This document shows, in pieces, positions 36,654-44,927 of a DNA stretch of 64,000 nt. Numbering within the stretch: position 1 is the stretch's first letter; each line of letters opens with the position of its first letter. Below the pieces are notes generated by a model. It had not been told where the DNA came from, ran no database searches, and saw only the letters and a list, made by a program, of their open reading frames with translations. The translations under genes were made by a program, and so were the position numbers. This DNA comes from Mycolicibacterium sp. MU0050 (GTDB lineage: Bacteria > Actinomycetota > Actinomycetes > Mycobacteriales > Mycobacteriaceae), in contig NZ_OY726395.1 in the NCBI RefSeq assembly GCF_963378085.1, positions 682,001 through 746,000 on the forward strand. Direction: 5' to 3'.

Positions 36654-36738
36654 GGTCTCTCCTTGCTCGTTCTTCTTCGTGGTCCGGCGGACCGGCCGCC
36701 CCACGGAACTCGGTCCGTGGAACAGCCCGCTCGTCGGG

Positions 36739-37038
36739 TCAGCGGCGGTTCGGGTCCGGATCGACTCGGCACCCAGTCACGCCCACCTGGTCGCGATCCA
36801 CGCGCTTGAGCTGTCCACCGCCGAGCGGCGCGGCCCAGAGTTCGCCGCCGTACCCGGTGATGACGAGGCTGCAGACGCCGGCGACGGATCGCTGCTCGGC
36901 AACGTGCGGCGGGGCGACCCCCTCCGACCGCTGCGGAGTGAAGGCCAGCGTCACGAGAGCGGTGACGACCGCTACGCCGGCGACGAGCGCGGCGGCGAGG
37001 GTCGTACGGCTCGTGAGGATGCGCTTGAACGTGCTCAT
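36739..37038 (-). CDS. Small membrane/secreted protein
   Basis: 99 residues. A single hydrophobic segment (LAAALVAGVAVVTALVTLAF) is followed by a short extracellular part with two cysteines (GVCSLV and TGCRVD) that could form a disulfide. It is in a leftward operon with two lipoproteins (37051 and 37674 genes). Function unknown, perhaps part of the element's surface apparatus. Confidence 0.7.
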   Translation of the reverse strand: MSTFKRILTSRTTLAAALVAGVAVVTALVTLAFTPQRSEGVAPPHVAEQRSVAGVCSLVITGYGGELWAAPLGGGQLKRVDRDQVGVTGCRVDPDPNRR

Positions 37039-37050
37039 CTTCGTCTCCTT

Positions 37051-37656
37051 CTAGTTGGTCGGGTCGGACGGCAGCGGGACGACTTCGCCCGACTCGGAGC
37101 GCAGATGCGGCACCGCGCCTCGCGTCGGGACGGGCTCGGGCACCAGGTAGACGGCGCTGCCGACGCGCACCCACGTGCCGCGCTCGTCGACGAACTGATA
37201 CGGGGTGCTCGCGGCCGGATCGTCGGCCGTCGGGACGTTGGCTGCGGGGCTGCAGGTCCAGAGATCCGCGGCGCCCGGGTTGCTGTGGAACGCCTTCTCG
37301 GCCTCGGTGTCGCGCACGAGCTGGCCGCCGTCGGTGCCGTACATCCGCCAGAGCGCGCCGTCCCACGTGCGCACCCAGCTGCACCCTTCGCCGTGGCTGA
37401 ACAGGTACGGGAAGCTGCGCGCGGCGGCGGCCTCGGCGGCCACTCGGTCGGTGGTGCTCGGGAGACCGAGGGCGCCGTAGATGGCGAGCTCGCGCTTCCC
37501 GGCCTCAGCCTCGGCGCGCTTCACCTCACGGTCGGAGACGACGCTCGGGGCGGCCGAGCTGCTCGGCGCCGAGATGGGCTCGGTGTGCGGGGTGCAGGCG
37601 GTCAGGGCGACGGTGACGGCCGCCAGGGCGACGATGCCGTTGAGGTACTTGTTCAT
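37051..37656 (-). CDS. AICE lipoprotein A, paralogue of lipoprotein B
   Basis: 201 residues; signal peptide with lipobox LTAC (about residue 21). The mature region shares a core with the next gene: GEGCSWVRTWDGALWRMYG and LVRD, FHSNPGA, and STPYQF. Tandem paralogous lipoproteins with conserved cysteines suggest surface exclusion or mating-pair contact roles for the conjugative element, but this is inference. Starts at the ATG at 37656 after AAGGAG. Confidence 0.75.
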   Translation of the reverse strand: MNKYLNGIVALAAVTVALTACTPHTEPISAPSSSAAPSVVSDREVKRAEAEAGKRELAIYGALGLPSTTDRVAAEAAAARSFPYLFSHGEGCSWVRTWDGALWRMYGTDGGQLVRDTEAEKAFHSNPGAADLWTCSPAANVPTADDPAASTPYQFVDERGTWVRVGSAVYLVPEPVPTRGAVPHLRSESGEVVPLPSDPTN

Positions 37657-37673
37657 GGTGTTCTCCTTCGGGT

Positions 37674-38267
37674 TCAGTTCGTGGGGGTCGCGGGTCCGGC
37701 GCTGTCCTCCGCGACCAGCACGGCGCCGCGCTCGCTGATCTGCGTCGGCAGTGCGTACGCGCGACCGCCGATCGAGACCTTCGTGGTGGCGCCGTCCCTC
37801 CACCGGAACGGCGTGGACACCGTGGGGTCGGGCTGCGTCGGCAGAGACTCGGCCGGCTGCTCGCACTCCTTGGCGACCAGGGCGCCGGGATTCGCGCGGA
37901 ACCACGCGAGCTGCTTCTCGTCACGGACGAGGGCGCCGCCGCCGGAGTGGAGCGCCCACAGCGCGCCGTCAGGCATGCGGATCCAGGAGCAGCCCTCGCC
38001 CCAGGAGAAGGCCAGCGGCGACCCGTCCTGCGCGGCGGCCTCCACCAGCTGGCCGATGACCGGGCCCGGGACGCCGAGCTCGGCGTTGCGCTCCAGCCGG
38101 CGCATTCCCTCGCGCGACTGCTCCCGGAAGGACTCGCTACCGCTAGGCGAGGCCGAGACGGACGACGGTGCGGAGGCGGGCTCGCCGCTGGTGGTGGTGT
38201 CGCACGCGGCGAGGGTCATGACCGCGGCGGCGGCGAGCGCCGCGATCGAGTACTTCTTCGTGTTCAT
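37674..38267 (-). CDS. AICE lipoprotein B, paralogue of lipoprotein A
   Basis: 197 residues; signal peptide with lipobox LAAC (about residue 22). It matches lipoprotein A in GEGCSWIRMPDGALWALHS, ALVRDE, FRANPGA and STPFRW, so the pair arose by duplication. Stop to next start is 17 bases, so the genes are co-transcribed. Function unknown; probably on the outer face of the membrane. Confidence 0.75.
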   Translation of the reverse strand: MNTKKYSIAALAAAAVMTLAACDTTTSGEPASAPSSVSASPSGSESFREQSREGMRRLERNAELGVPGPVIGQLVEAAAQDGSPLAFSWGEGCSWIRMPDGALWALHSGGGALVRDEKQLAWFRANPGALVAKECEQPAESLPTQPDPTVSTPFRWRDGATTKVSIGGRAYALPTQISERGAVLVAEDSAGPATPTN

Positions 38268-38341
38268 GTTGTCCCTTTCGTGGACGAGGTGAGGGGTTGC
38301 ACCCGGGGTGTCGGTGGGGTAGGTAGCGGAGCGGTCTGGGG

Positions 38342-39571
38342 TCAGGCGAGGGCGGGCTCGGCGGCCTCCAGCTCGCGGGCGGCCTTGACGATGCGCTGCA
38401 CCGCGCTCTCCGTGATCCCGGTGGCCGCGGCGAGTTCGCGGTTCGAGTCGCCGTTTGCCTTCCCGCGAAGCACGCGGCGCACCACGTCGACCGAGGCTGT
38501 GGTGCGGCCTGCGTCGACGAGCAGTTCGGCGCGACGCAGGTGCTCCGAGTCGCCGTCTGCGTCGCGATCGGCGACGGTCTGCGTCGCGAGCGAAGCAGGG
38601 GCGTGCGTCGCGGCGGGTCGAGGAGTCGGCACCGCGGTGAGTCGCCGCGACGTGGCCGCTTCGTCCCCGTGCTTCGCGTCTGCTTCGCGCGACTCACCCC
38701 TGGTCACAGGCAGTTCGTCCGTGTCTGCGTCGCGAAGCGCGTCGCGCTGCGTCGCGGCGTGAGTCGCGGGTTCATCGAGCTCCGCGTCGCGAACTGACTC
38801 GGTCTGCGTCGCGGCGCGAGCGGGCTCTGCGTCGCGCGTTGCCGGGGCTTCGACCCGCTGCGCCACGGGTGCCTCTTCGCGAACCGCGTCGGGCTCGACG
38901 ACGAGCGCGTAGGCAGCCGCGGCGGCGAGGACATCGATCGCGACGGGGAGCAGGTAAGCGGTCCAACCGTCGTGACCGCGCATCCGCATCAGGCCGGACA
39001 GCGCCTCGAAGCTGAGCACGAACGCCGCCACCGCCGCGACGATCACCGCGACGGTCACCGCGAACCGAGCGCCCCTGCGGACCCGGGCGGCCTTCGGGAT
39101 GAAGTGGACCCCGACCGGCAGCAGGATCGGCGCGACCGCGGCGAGGGCGATCGACACGGGAGTCACGGCGCCCCGCTCGACTGCGTAGGCGACGTTGCCG
39201 GCCAGGCTCACGGTGGTGCAGCCCAGCAACAGGCGCGTGAACGCCTTGCGGTCGGAGTTCATGTACTTCTCCTCGTCATATGCCTTGACCTGCGGAAACG
39301 GCGCCACCGGCCGGACTGGCTGATCGACGGCCACGGTGGCGGCTCCTGCCGACCGGACCGGCTGATCGACGGCCACGGCGCTCGTAGCGGGTGTTGTGGC
39401 GGTCCTTGTAGCGCGGGTTGTAGCGGAACCCGGGTTGTGTTTCGACTTCTCCAGCCCCTCGAGGCCGGGGTAAACGTGCAGGTCGCGGGTCTGGAAACAC
39501 ATACCCCCACCCTCTGCGGAGGCATCCGGACCCGTGGCGGCGGAAGGCGCTTGTAGCGCGGGGGTGATCAC
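38342..39571 (-). CDS. DUF2637-type membrane protein with C-terminal HTH
   Basis: 409 residues. After a proline-rich N-terminus, four membrane helices (LLLGCTTVSLAGNVAYAV; SIALAAVAPILLPVGVHFI; AVTVAVIVAAVAAFVLSF; AYLLPVAIDVLAAAAAYALV) match DUF2637, found on actinobacterial plasmids and AICEs beside transfer genes. A low-complexity middle follows and a C-terminal HTH (NRELAAATGITESAVQRIVK). The GTG start overlaps the stop of the upstream HTH gene (GTGA). The coding sequence contains a cluster of a 9-base repeat discussed separately. Confidence 0.8.
   Translation of the reverse strand: MITPALQAPSAATGPDASAEGGGMCFQTRDLHVYPGLEGLEKSKHNPGSATTRATRTATTPATSAVAVDQPVRSAGAATVAVDQPVRPVAPFPQVKAYDEEKYMNSDRKAFTRLLLGCTTVSLAGNVAYAVERGAVTPVSIALAAVAPILLPVGVHFIPKAARVRRGARFAVTVAVIVAAVAAFVLSFEALSGLMRMRGHDGWTAYLLPVAIDVLAAAAAYALVVEPDAVREEAPVAQRVEAPATRDAEPARAATQTESVRDAELDEPATHAATQRDALRDADTDELPVTRGESREADAKHGDEAATSRRLTAVPTPRPAATHAPASLATQTVADRDADGDSEHLRRAELLVDAGRTTASVDVVRRVLRGKANGDSNRELAAATGITESAVQRIVKAARELEAAEPALA
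38530..38836. repeat. Cluster of TGCGTCGCG 9-mers inside the DUF2637 gene
   Basis: Seven direct copies (starting at 38558, 38580, 38604, 38726, 38748, 38805, 38828) and one inverted copy (38530) lie within 307 bases, with near-copies between. Translated, the same DNA word is read as ATQ in some places and RDA in others, so protein-level repetition does not explain it. Such clusters resemble TraB recognition sequence (clt) arrays of conjugative actinobacterial plasmids. Confidence 0.55.
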
Positions 39572-39903
39572 GCGCCGGCCTCTCGCTCGACCCTCGCGTC
39601 GGCGACCATCTGCGCGACGGCATGGCGCCCCAGACCGATCCGGTCGGCCAGCGCACGTTCACTGACTCCGGCCTCGTGCAGCAGGAGGAGCGTGTGCGCG
39701 AGCCGGCGACGGCGACGTGCCTCACCCCGGACCCACTTCTCGAGCGCGGCGAGGGCGTCCTCCGCGGTGAACGGATCTTCCGGGTGCGGGGTGAGGGCCT
39801 GGGCGGTCACGGTGACGACGGCGGCCAGCGCCTTGGACGCGTCGCGCAACGCGTCGGTCGCGGCGGCTGCGGCGGCCGGGTCACGGGTGACGAACCTGGT
39901 CAT
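39568..39903 (-). CDS. Small HTH protein of the AICE
   Basis: 111 residues. The C-terminal HTH is LLLLHEAGVSERALADRIGL followed by GRHAVAQMV, and a basic RRRRR precedes it. It shares a domain type with the two repeats of the next upstream protein (40816). It is translated before the DUF2637 gene with a GTGA overlap. A regulator of the transfer operon is the simplest guess. Confidence 0.65.
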   Translation of the reverse strand: MTRFVTRDPAAAAAATDALRDASKALAAVVTVTAQALTPHPEDPFTAEDALAALEKWVRGEARRRRRLAHTLLLLHEAGVSERALADRIGLGRHAVAQMVADARVEREAGA

Positions 39904-39943
39904 CGGTCTTCCTTCCTGCTAGACGGTCTGAGAGTTTCTGTGT

Positions 39944-39959
39944 GCGACGGTCTTAGAAC
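39944..39959. promoter_or_regulatory. 16-bp repeat, copy 1 (GCGACGGTCTTAGAAC)
   Basis: An exact 16-base word that recurs in inverse orientation at 43867-43882. Here it lies about 41 bases upstream of the HTH gene start (39903), and a partial copy (GACGGTCT) lies between. This position fits an operator shared by the two leftward transfer transcripts. Confidence 0.45.
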
Positions 39960-40816
39960 CCGGCCCCGGATTGCGGGACGGTCGCGCTGTCTTCACGCAC
40001 GCGCACGCTGGGCCCGTTTTCCGTCACCGCGGTGATCGCCTCGGCTACGGCGGCCTCGACTAGGGCCGGATCGAGCTCCTCGGCGGGCGCGTATCGACCC
40101 ACCTCGGCGCGGGCGACGCTCCACTTCCCTGCACCGTCATCGACCAGATCGACATGCCGTGCATGGGCGAGCGGCTGTCCGGCCAGTCGGCGCTGCAGCG
40201 TGGTCGCATGCACCCCGAGCCCTTCGGCCAGACTCATCCGGCGGACACCGCCGAGCACGAGCGCGGCCAGGACCGGATCCATCGCGGCGTCGAGAGCGGC
40301 GCGGCTTCCGTGCAGGTGCAGGACGGCTTCGAGGGCCTCATCGACCACGGCGGCCTCGGGAACGCCACCCTGACTCACGGTGCTGATCGGGCGAAGCGCA
40401 CTGGCGTACGTCCGGCCGAGGCCGCGAGCGGCGCCGATCAGCGACTCGCGGCTGGCGCGGACGCTCAGCCTGTCCTTGCGTCGGAACATGCCGAAGTGCA
40501 GCTCCGGCACGGGAACCGCAGTGGGAGCCGAGGCGGCGAGGCGGTCGGTGAGGGTGCTGCTGCGGATCGAGAGGAGGCGAGCGAGCTTGGTGGGGGCGAT
40601 GCCGGCGTTGATGAGCTCGCGGAGGAGTCCGGTGATCGTGTGATCGAGTGCGGGCTTCGCGGCGATCAGGTGCAGCGCCGCGGTGAGGGCGTCCTCGACG
40701 GTGGGCGGGGCGGCGACGGTGCGGCCGGCGACCTCGGCGAGCGGGCGGAGGGCGGCGAGGTGCGCCGCGCGGACGGCGTCGGCGGCGGCGACGAGGGCGT
40801 CGGTCTGCGTGGTCAT
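39953..40816 (-). CDS. Protein with duplicated helical HTH domain
   Basis: 287 residues containing two copies of one domain. Copy 1 runs from ALRPLAEVAGRTVAAPPTVE to APTKLARLLSIRSSTLTDRL; copy 2 from SALRPISTVSQGGV to RMSLAEGLGVHATTLQRRL. Each ends in a helix-turn-helix. Single-copy relatives are at 39568-39903. No family name known to me. Probably DNA-binding, in the transfer operon next to the FtsK gene. Confidence 0.6.
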   Translation of the reverse strand: MTTQTDALVAAADAVRAAHLAALRPLAEVAGRTVAAPPTVEDALTAALHLIAAKPALDHTITGLLRELINAGIAPTKLARLLSIRSSTLTDRLAASAPTAVPVPELHFGMFRRKDRLSVRASRESLIGAARGLGRTYASALRPISTVSQGGVPEAAVVDEALEAVLHLHGSRAALDAAMDPVLAALVLGGVRRMSLAEGLGVHATTLQRRLAGQPLAHARHVDLVDDGAGKWSVARAEVGRYAPAEELDPALVEAAVAEAITAVTENGPSVRVREDSATVPQSGAGF

Positions 40817-40835
40817 GGTGGTCTCCGTTCGTGGG

Positions 40836-42827
40836 TCAGTTGACGTTCTGGAAGGCGGCGGACAGCGGCGGCGATCCGGGGTTGTAGGCGGGGCTGGTCA
40901 TGTCCCAGGGCGCGGCGCCGGGGTCGGGTTCCAGCTCTCCAGTGACCCGGTTCAGCCGGTCCAGGACGACAGTGCCGAGGTCCTCGACAGTGCCGTCCGG
41001 CTCGAAGGACTTGTCGCCCTCCCACGCCCCCCACGACTGCCACGCACCGTGCGCCCCGGGGACGTCGTCACCGGTCGGGAACTGGTGCCCCCACCGCTTG
41101 AGGCGCGGGGTACCTGCCGTGTCGCGAACGAACTTCGCGGCCTGGTCCGCGTCGTTGTAGAACGACTGGAACTGCACCACTTCGGCGTCGTCGGCCATCA
41201 CGATCCCGCGGCCCTTCTGGCCCGGGAGGATCCCCTCACGCGCGGCCTTCGCGGCGTCGCGATCCTGCTCGTCGAAGAGCCGCTGGATGTGCGTGTCGGA
41301 CGCCTTGCCGAGCACGGCGCGGATGCTGAGGTGCTCCTTCACCTTGTTCGGGAGCGCCGCGACGTAGACGTGCTGTCCGGCCACGATCAGGTGCACGCCG
41401 TAGGCGCGGGCCTTCGCCCCGATCTCGCCCAACATGTTCACGGTGGCTTGCGCCTGAGCCTTGGCGACCTTGTCGCCGCCATCGCTCAACGCGGTGTTCA
41501 GGAACTCGCCCATCTCATCGAAGATCAGGACGACGCGCGGCCAGAGGATGTCGTCGACGCCGAGGCCTCGGTCCGCGAGCTCGTTGGCCACGGCCGCGCG
41601 GAACTTGTACAACTCCCGCAGCTTGTGCACGGTGGCGTGCATGAGTGCGGGAGTCGCAACGCTCAGGTGCGTGATCCCCGCGACGCTCTCCTTGTAGAGG
41701 CTGCGGAACTCCGGCGTGCCCTTTGCATCTGCAAGCCACACCTCGGCGCCCTGCGCCGCGAGGCTGCGCGCGAGGATGACCATGGTGGTGCTCTTGCCGC
41801 TGTTCGTCATGCCGAAGATCGCGGCGTGACTGCGGTCCTTGAGCCGCGGCGCGACCACCTCTCCGGTCTCAGTCACGCCGAGGAACAAGCGGATCTCGTT
41901 GCTGACGGCGTAGCGCTCGGCCTCGGTGCGCGGCAGCCAGAGACGGCCCGCCGACAACGGGTTCGACTTGGGGAACGCACGCACCAACGGCTTCGAGTTC
42001 AGGTGGATCGTCGGCCGCAGTCCGTCGCCCGCCGTCACCGTCAGCTCCGGCATCGCCAGCGCCGCGCGCAGTGCGGGCTCAGCTGCGATCACGTCGCGCG
42101 GAAGCATCCCCGGCGGCAGTGCCAGCGTCACCGTTCCGCCGCGGTCGTCGGATCCGAACTCGCGCTGCGGGTACTTGATCTCGCCGGTCTTCGGGTCGAC
42201 AACGCGGAGGCCGACGAGGTCGAACAGCTCCTGGTGGTACGTGCCACCGGTAGTTGCGCTGCGGTAGAAGGCGCGCGTCTTCGGGTGCTCGCGCCAGCCG
42301 TTCGTGGTGTCGAACGCGTTGGTGCGGACGAGGAAGAACTTGCGCTTGTCCTCGCCGGGTTCCACCTCGTAGTCGCCGAGGTTCTGCCGGCGGACGGTCT
42401 CGGCGAGCATCGTCTCCGCGACAGCCTTGCGTCCCTCGCCAGCGAGCTCGGCGGGCACTGTGACCTGAACGTAGAGCGTGTCCCCTCGGGTGAAGACCTC
42501 AGCGCCGAAACGTGCGTCGAGGCCGAACGCGGCGTGGTCGCCACCGAACAGCGCGGTCTCCCAGGCGTCGATCACCCAAGCCGAACCGGTGAGCTGCGGA
42601 GCGGCTTCCTCGGCGCGAGGGCCCTGCGGACGTGCCGCACGGATCTCGGGGAGCAGCGCCATGTACCGGTCGGCCGCGGCCCGTACCTCGCCGTCGTGGT
42701 CGGCCTGGCTCCGCTGGGGTCGGTCAGCGGTGGCAGGCTTCTTCGCGGCGGTCTTCGCCTTCTTCTCCGTCGGCGCCGCGGTCGCGGTGGACGAGTCGCC
42801 GAACAGCTCGTCGAACCCGCCGGACAT
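40836..42827 (-). CDS. FtsK/SpoIIIE-type DNA translocase (TraB-like transfer protein)
   Basis: 663 residues. The ATPase domain shows Walker A in IFGMTNSGKSTTMVILA, Walker B in VVLIFDEMGEF and a sensor motif LIVAGQHVY. AICEs and Streptomyces plasmids use one such translocase to move double-stranded DNA between hyphae or cells at the membrane. There is no clear membrane helix, so it may rely on the adjacent membrane proteins. The ATG at 42827 overlaps the upstream stop (TGATG). Confidence 0.92.
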   Translation of the reverse strand: MSGGFDELFGDSSTATAAPTEKKAKTAAKKPATADRPQRSQADHDGEVRAAADRYMALLPEIRAARPQGPRAEEAAPQLTGSAWVIDAWETALFGGDHAAFGLDARFGAEVFTRGDTLYVQVTVPAELAGEGRKAVAETMLAETVRRQNLGDYEVEPGEDKRKFFLVRTNAFDTTNGWREHPKTRAFYRSATTGGTYHQELFDLVGLRVVDPKTGEIKYPQREFGSDDRGGTVTLALPPGMLPRDVIAAEPALRAALAMPELTVTAGDGLRPTIHLNSKPLVRAFPKSNPLSAGRLWLPRTEAERYAVSNEIRLFLGVTETGEVVAPRLKDRSHAAIFGMTNSGKSTTMVILARSLAAQGAEVWLADAKGTPEFRSLYKESVAGITHLSVATPALMHATVHKLRELYKFRAAVANELADRGLGVDDILWPRVVLIFDEMGEFLNTALSDGGDKVAKAQAQATVNMLGEIGAKARAYGVHLIVAGQHVYVAALPNKVKEHLSIRAVLGKASDTHIQRLFDEQDRDAAKAAREGILPGQKGRGIVMADDAEVVQFQSFYNDADQAAKFVRDTAGTPRLKRWGHQFPTGDDVPGAHGAWQSWGAWEGDKSFEPDGTVEDLGTVVLDRLNRVTGELEPDPGAAPWDMTSPAYNPGSPPLSAAFQNVN

Positions 42828-43849
42828 CACGCCCACCTCGGGTCGATGCGCGGGCCGGTCTCCTTGGGTTCCTGGACCTGCTCCTGCTGCTGCGCCGCCT
42901 TGGCGTTCATGCTCAGCCGGAGCATGTAGCGGCCGGTCTCGACCTCGCGCTCCCAGTTGCCCGCGCTGGCGACGCGCGCGGTGAGCAGAAGGTAGTGCGT
43001 GACCTTCGCGAGCTCCTTCTCGCCGATAGTGATGTCGCGCGTGCGCACCACGAACTCAACGTCGCCGGAGCCGTCGAGGAACGCGTTCACGCTCGCAAGG
43101 GTGGCGTCGGGGATGAAGTTGCCGGCCTCATCGGTGGTTCCGAGGCCCACAGTGCGCACGGCCTCCGCGAAGGCCGCGTGCGCCTTGGAACGGTCGCCGT
43201 CCGGTGCTGTCACCGCGGCGAGGGCGCTGCCCTCAACCCAAGGGACCACCGACGAGAACGCCGCGTAGCGAGCGAGGTCCGTAGGCGAAGTCGGCGGGGC
43301 CGGCGGAACCTTCGGCGCAGGCATCGGGGGCGCGGCGAGGCCAACGCCGTGGGGGTCGTAGACCGATCGATCAGGCACCTGCGCGGCGGCCTCAGCGTGC
43401 GCGCGCTGCACCTGCTCGAGATGGTGCTGCTCGGCCAGGGCGCGTCCGCGGGCGAGCTCGCCGGCGGCCTTCTGCGCCTTCTCCTCGGCGGACTCGCGTC
43501 GGGCCGCGATGATGACCCACACGATGAACGCGATCAGTCCGCCGAAGAACAAGAGCGCGCCGTAGCTGTCGAAGAACGAGCTGAAGGCATCGCCGATGCC
43601 CCCACCGGAACCGCCGGAACCGCCGGACGAGGGTGCCGACGTCGGCGTGGTCTCGCCCAGGTCGCAGAGCGCGCGGAAGGCCTCTGAATGCTCACGGGGG
43701 CAGTCAGGATCGGTCGATGCGGCCGCAACCGGCGTGTTGAGCGTCGCGACCGTGAGGGTCGCGAGGGTGAAACCGCAGGTCAAGAGGCTGACTCGTGCGG
43801 GGGACGTGACACTCAGCGTTCGGGGGCTGCGGCTGGGTCGCTTGATCAT
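42827..43849 (-). CDS. Transfer-operon membrane protein
   Basis: About 340 residues from the ATG at 43849 (the frame opens at 43912). A signal peptide-like start (SLLTCGFTLATLTVATLNTPVAA) is followed by a short Cys-containing exterior (DCPREHSEAFRALCDLG), a Gly/Ser linker, one membrane helix (YGALLFFGGLIAFIVWVII) and a large helical cytoplasmic part. It is translationally coupled to the FtsK gene, suggesting a membrane anchor for the translocase. No known family. Confidence 0.72.
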   Translation of the reverse strand: MIKRPSRSPRTLSVTSPARVSLLTCGFTLATLTVATLNTPVAAASTDPDCPREHSEAFRALCDLGETTPTSAPSSGGSGGSGGGIGDAFSSFFDSYGALLFFGGLIAFIVWVIIAARRESAEEKAQKAAGELARGRALAEQHHLEQVQRAHAEAAAQVPDRSVYDPHGVGLAAPPMPAPKVPPAPPTSPTDLARYAAFSSVVPWVEGSALAAVTAPDGDRSKAHAAFAEAVRTVGLGTTDEAGNFIPDATLASVNAFLDGSGDVEFVVRTRDITIGEKELAKVTHYLLLTARVASAGNWEREVETGRYMLRLSMNAKAAQQQEQVQEPKETGPRIDPRWA

Positions 43850-43866
43850 GCTCACGAGCTTGCAGC

Positions 43867-43882
43867 GTTCTAAGACCGTCGC
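43867..43882. promoter_or_regulatory. 16-bp repeat, copy 2 (reverse complement)
   Basis: The exact reverse complement of the 16-mer at 39944-39959. It sits 18 bases upstream of the start of the membrane protein gene, in the divergent region facing the rightward replication genes. Sharing of one exact 16-mer by two transfer promoters suggests a common regulator binding site. Confidence 0.45.
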
Positions 43883-44096
43883 GCAATCGGCGAACGTGCT
43901 GGTCAGAGCCATTTCTGACGGTCATTGCCGCTCAATGCAACCTGCTGCACATCCCTGCCCGGCCTGAAAAAGTTCTTCGTGCGCGACACGGCCCTGACCT
44001 GGGGCTGGAGGATCGCTCGTGATGTGGGAGGCCTCGGTGCCACCATGTGTCGCACCGCGTCGGGATCGATCCGACGCCAGGACGAACGGAGGCGTC

Positions 44097-44399
44097 ATGC
44101 GACGCATGGGTTACAAGGAGGCAGCCGAGATCGCGGGCGTCTCCATCCGCAAGATGCGGTACCTCGTGGAGTCGGGTGAGATCCTCGCTCGGCGCTGCGG
44201 TAGCCGCGTGCTCATCGCAGAGCGCGATCTGGAGGCGTGGCTCGACAGTCTGCCGCTCGTGGTGGACACCGGGGCCGAGGCCGAGACCGCAACGGACGAC
44301 GAGACCGAGGGCGTCCCGGGCCGAACTCGCACTCAGGACGCTGCGCAGGTTCGCGCAGCGTGCGCGACGGAGGTCCGTCAGGAGGTCGCAGCCGCGTGA
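44097..44399 (+). CDS. MerR/excisionase-type HTH protein upstream of rep
   Basis: 100 residues from the ATG at 44097, preceded by GGAGG. The N-terminal half YKEAAEIAGVSIRKMRYLVE then RCGSRVLIAERDLEAWLDS is an AlpA/excisionase winged helix. The C-terminus is acidic and Ala/Arg-rich. First gene of the rightward replication operon; stop overlaps the next start (GTGA). Confidence 0.8.
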   Translation: MRRMGYKEAAEIAGVSIRKMRYLVESGEILARRCGSRVLIAERDLEAWLDSLPLVVDTGAEAETATDDETEGVPGRTRTQDAAQVRAACATEVRQEVAAA

Positions 44400-44620
44400 G
44401 CACCGAAGGAGTCCGCGCCGCCGCCGGCGCTGCGTTCCGCGCTGCCCACCCCGAGGATCGCCACGGCGCCCTCATCGCCGGGTGCCGCGCCGCCGCACGC
44501 GTCGCGGATCCGGATCACGCCGTCGGCTTCACCATCGGTGAGCTTGCCGACGAGGAGACGACGCGCGCCAGGGAGATCGATTCCTGGTTGGACCTGCACT
44601 GGGCGCGGATCGCGCCCTAG
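44396..44620 (+). CDS. Small replication-operon protein (74 residues)
   Basis: Starts with GTG overlapping the upstream stop, so translation is coupled. It reads GVRAAAGAAFRAAHPEDRHG to VGFTIGELADEETTRAREID, a mostly helical cytoplasmic protein with no motif I recognise. Its retention between the HTH and primase genes suggests a replication or regulation role. Confidence 0.65.
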   Translation: MSTEGVRAAAGAAFRAAHPEDRHGALIAGCRAAARVADPDHAVGFTIGELADEETTRAREIDSWLDLHWARIAP

Positions 44621-44702
44621 ATACGCGAAAGGGCCGGTGTCGGCCGGCCCGCTTCGCTTCGAGTAGTCCCCACCCCGCTAAGAACGGAAGGACATGCACA
44701 GC

Positions 44703-44927
44703 ATGGCACAGCTCAATGACCGCGTCGAGCCCGACGCGTACGACACGCCGACCACCGCCGAGGTCGTCGCCCGCTCCCTCCCGGAGCTCCAGGCACTGCT
44801 CACCCGGCCCCGCGCCGCGGGCGAACCGCTGCACGTGCGGCTGGAAGGCCCGGCCGCGGAGCAGGTCTTCGGAGTGGGGGTGGCCGTCACGGTCACCACC
44901 GCTGTCACCGAGGCGGTGGCGGCATGA
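44703..44927 (+). CDS. Small replication-operon protein (74-77 residues)
   Basis: Either ATG (44694 or 44703) gives a protein beginning MAQLNDRVEPDAYDTPTTAE with a C-terminal hydrophobic GVGVAVTVTTAVTEAVAA stretch. I prefer 44703 because GGAAGGA lies 10 bases upstream. It stops with ATGA overlap into the primase-polymerase gene. No family known. Confidence 0.65.
   Translation: MAQLNDRVEPDAYDTPTTAEVVARSLPELQALLTRPRAAGEPLHVRLEGPAAEQVFGVGVAVTVTTAVTEAVAA

Noticed and set aside
38342..39571. Protein-level repeats as the source of the 9-mer array
   Set aside because: The same DNA word is translated in two different frames (RDA and ATQ), so protein repetition does not explain it.
40683..42929. 748-codon plus-strand frame opposite the FtsK gene
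   Set aside because: Antisense shadow; the FtsK Walker A and B motifs are on the minus strand.
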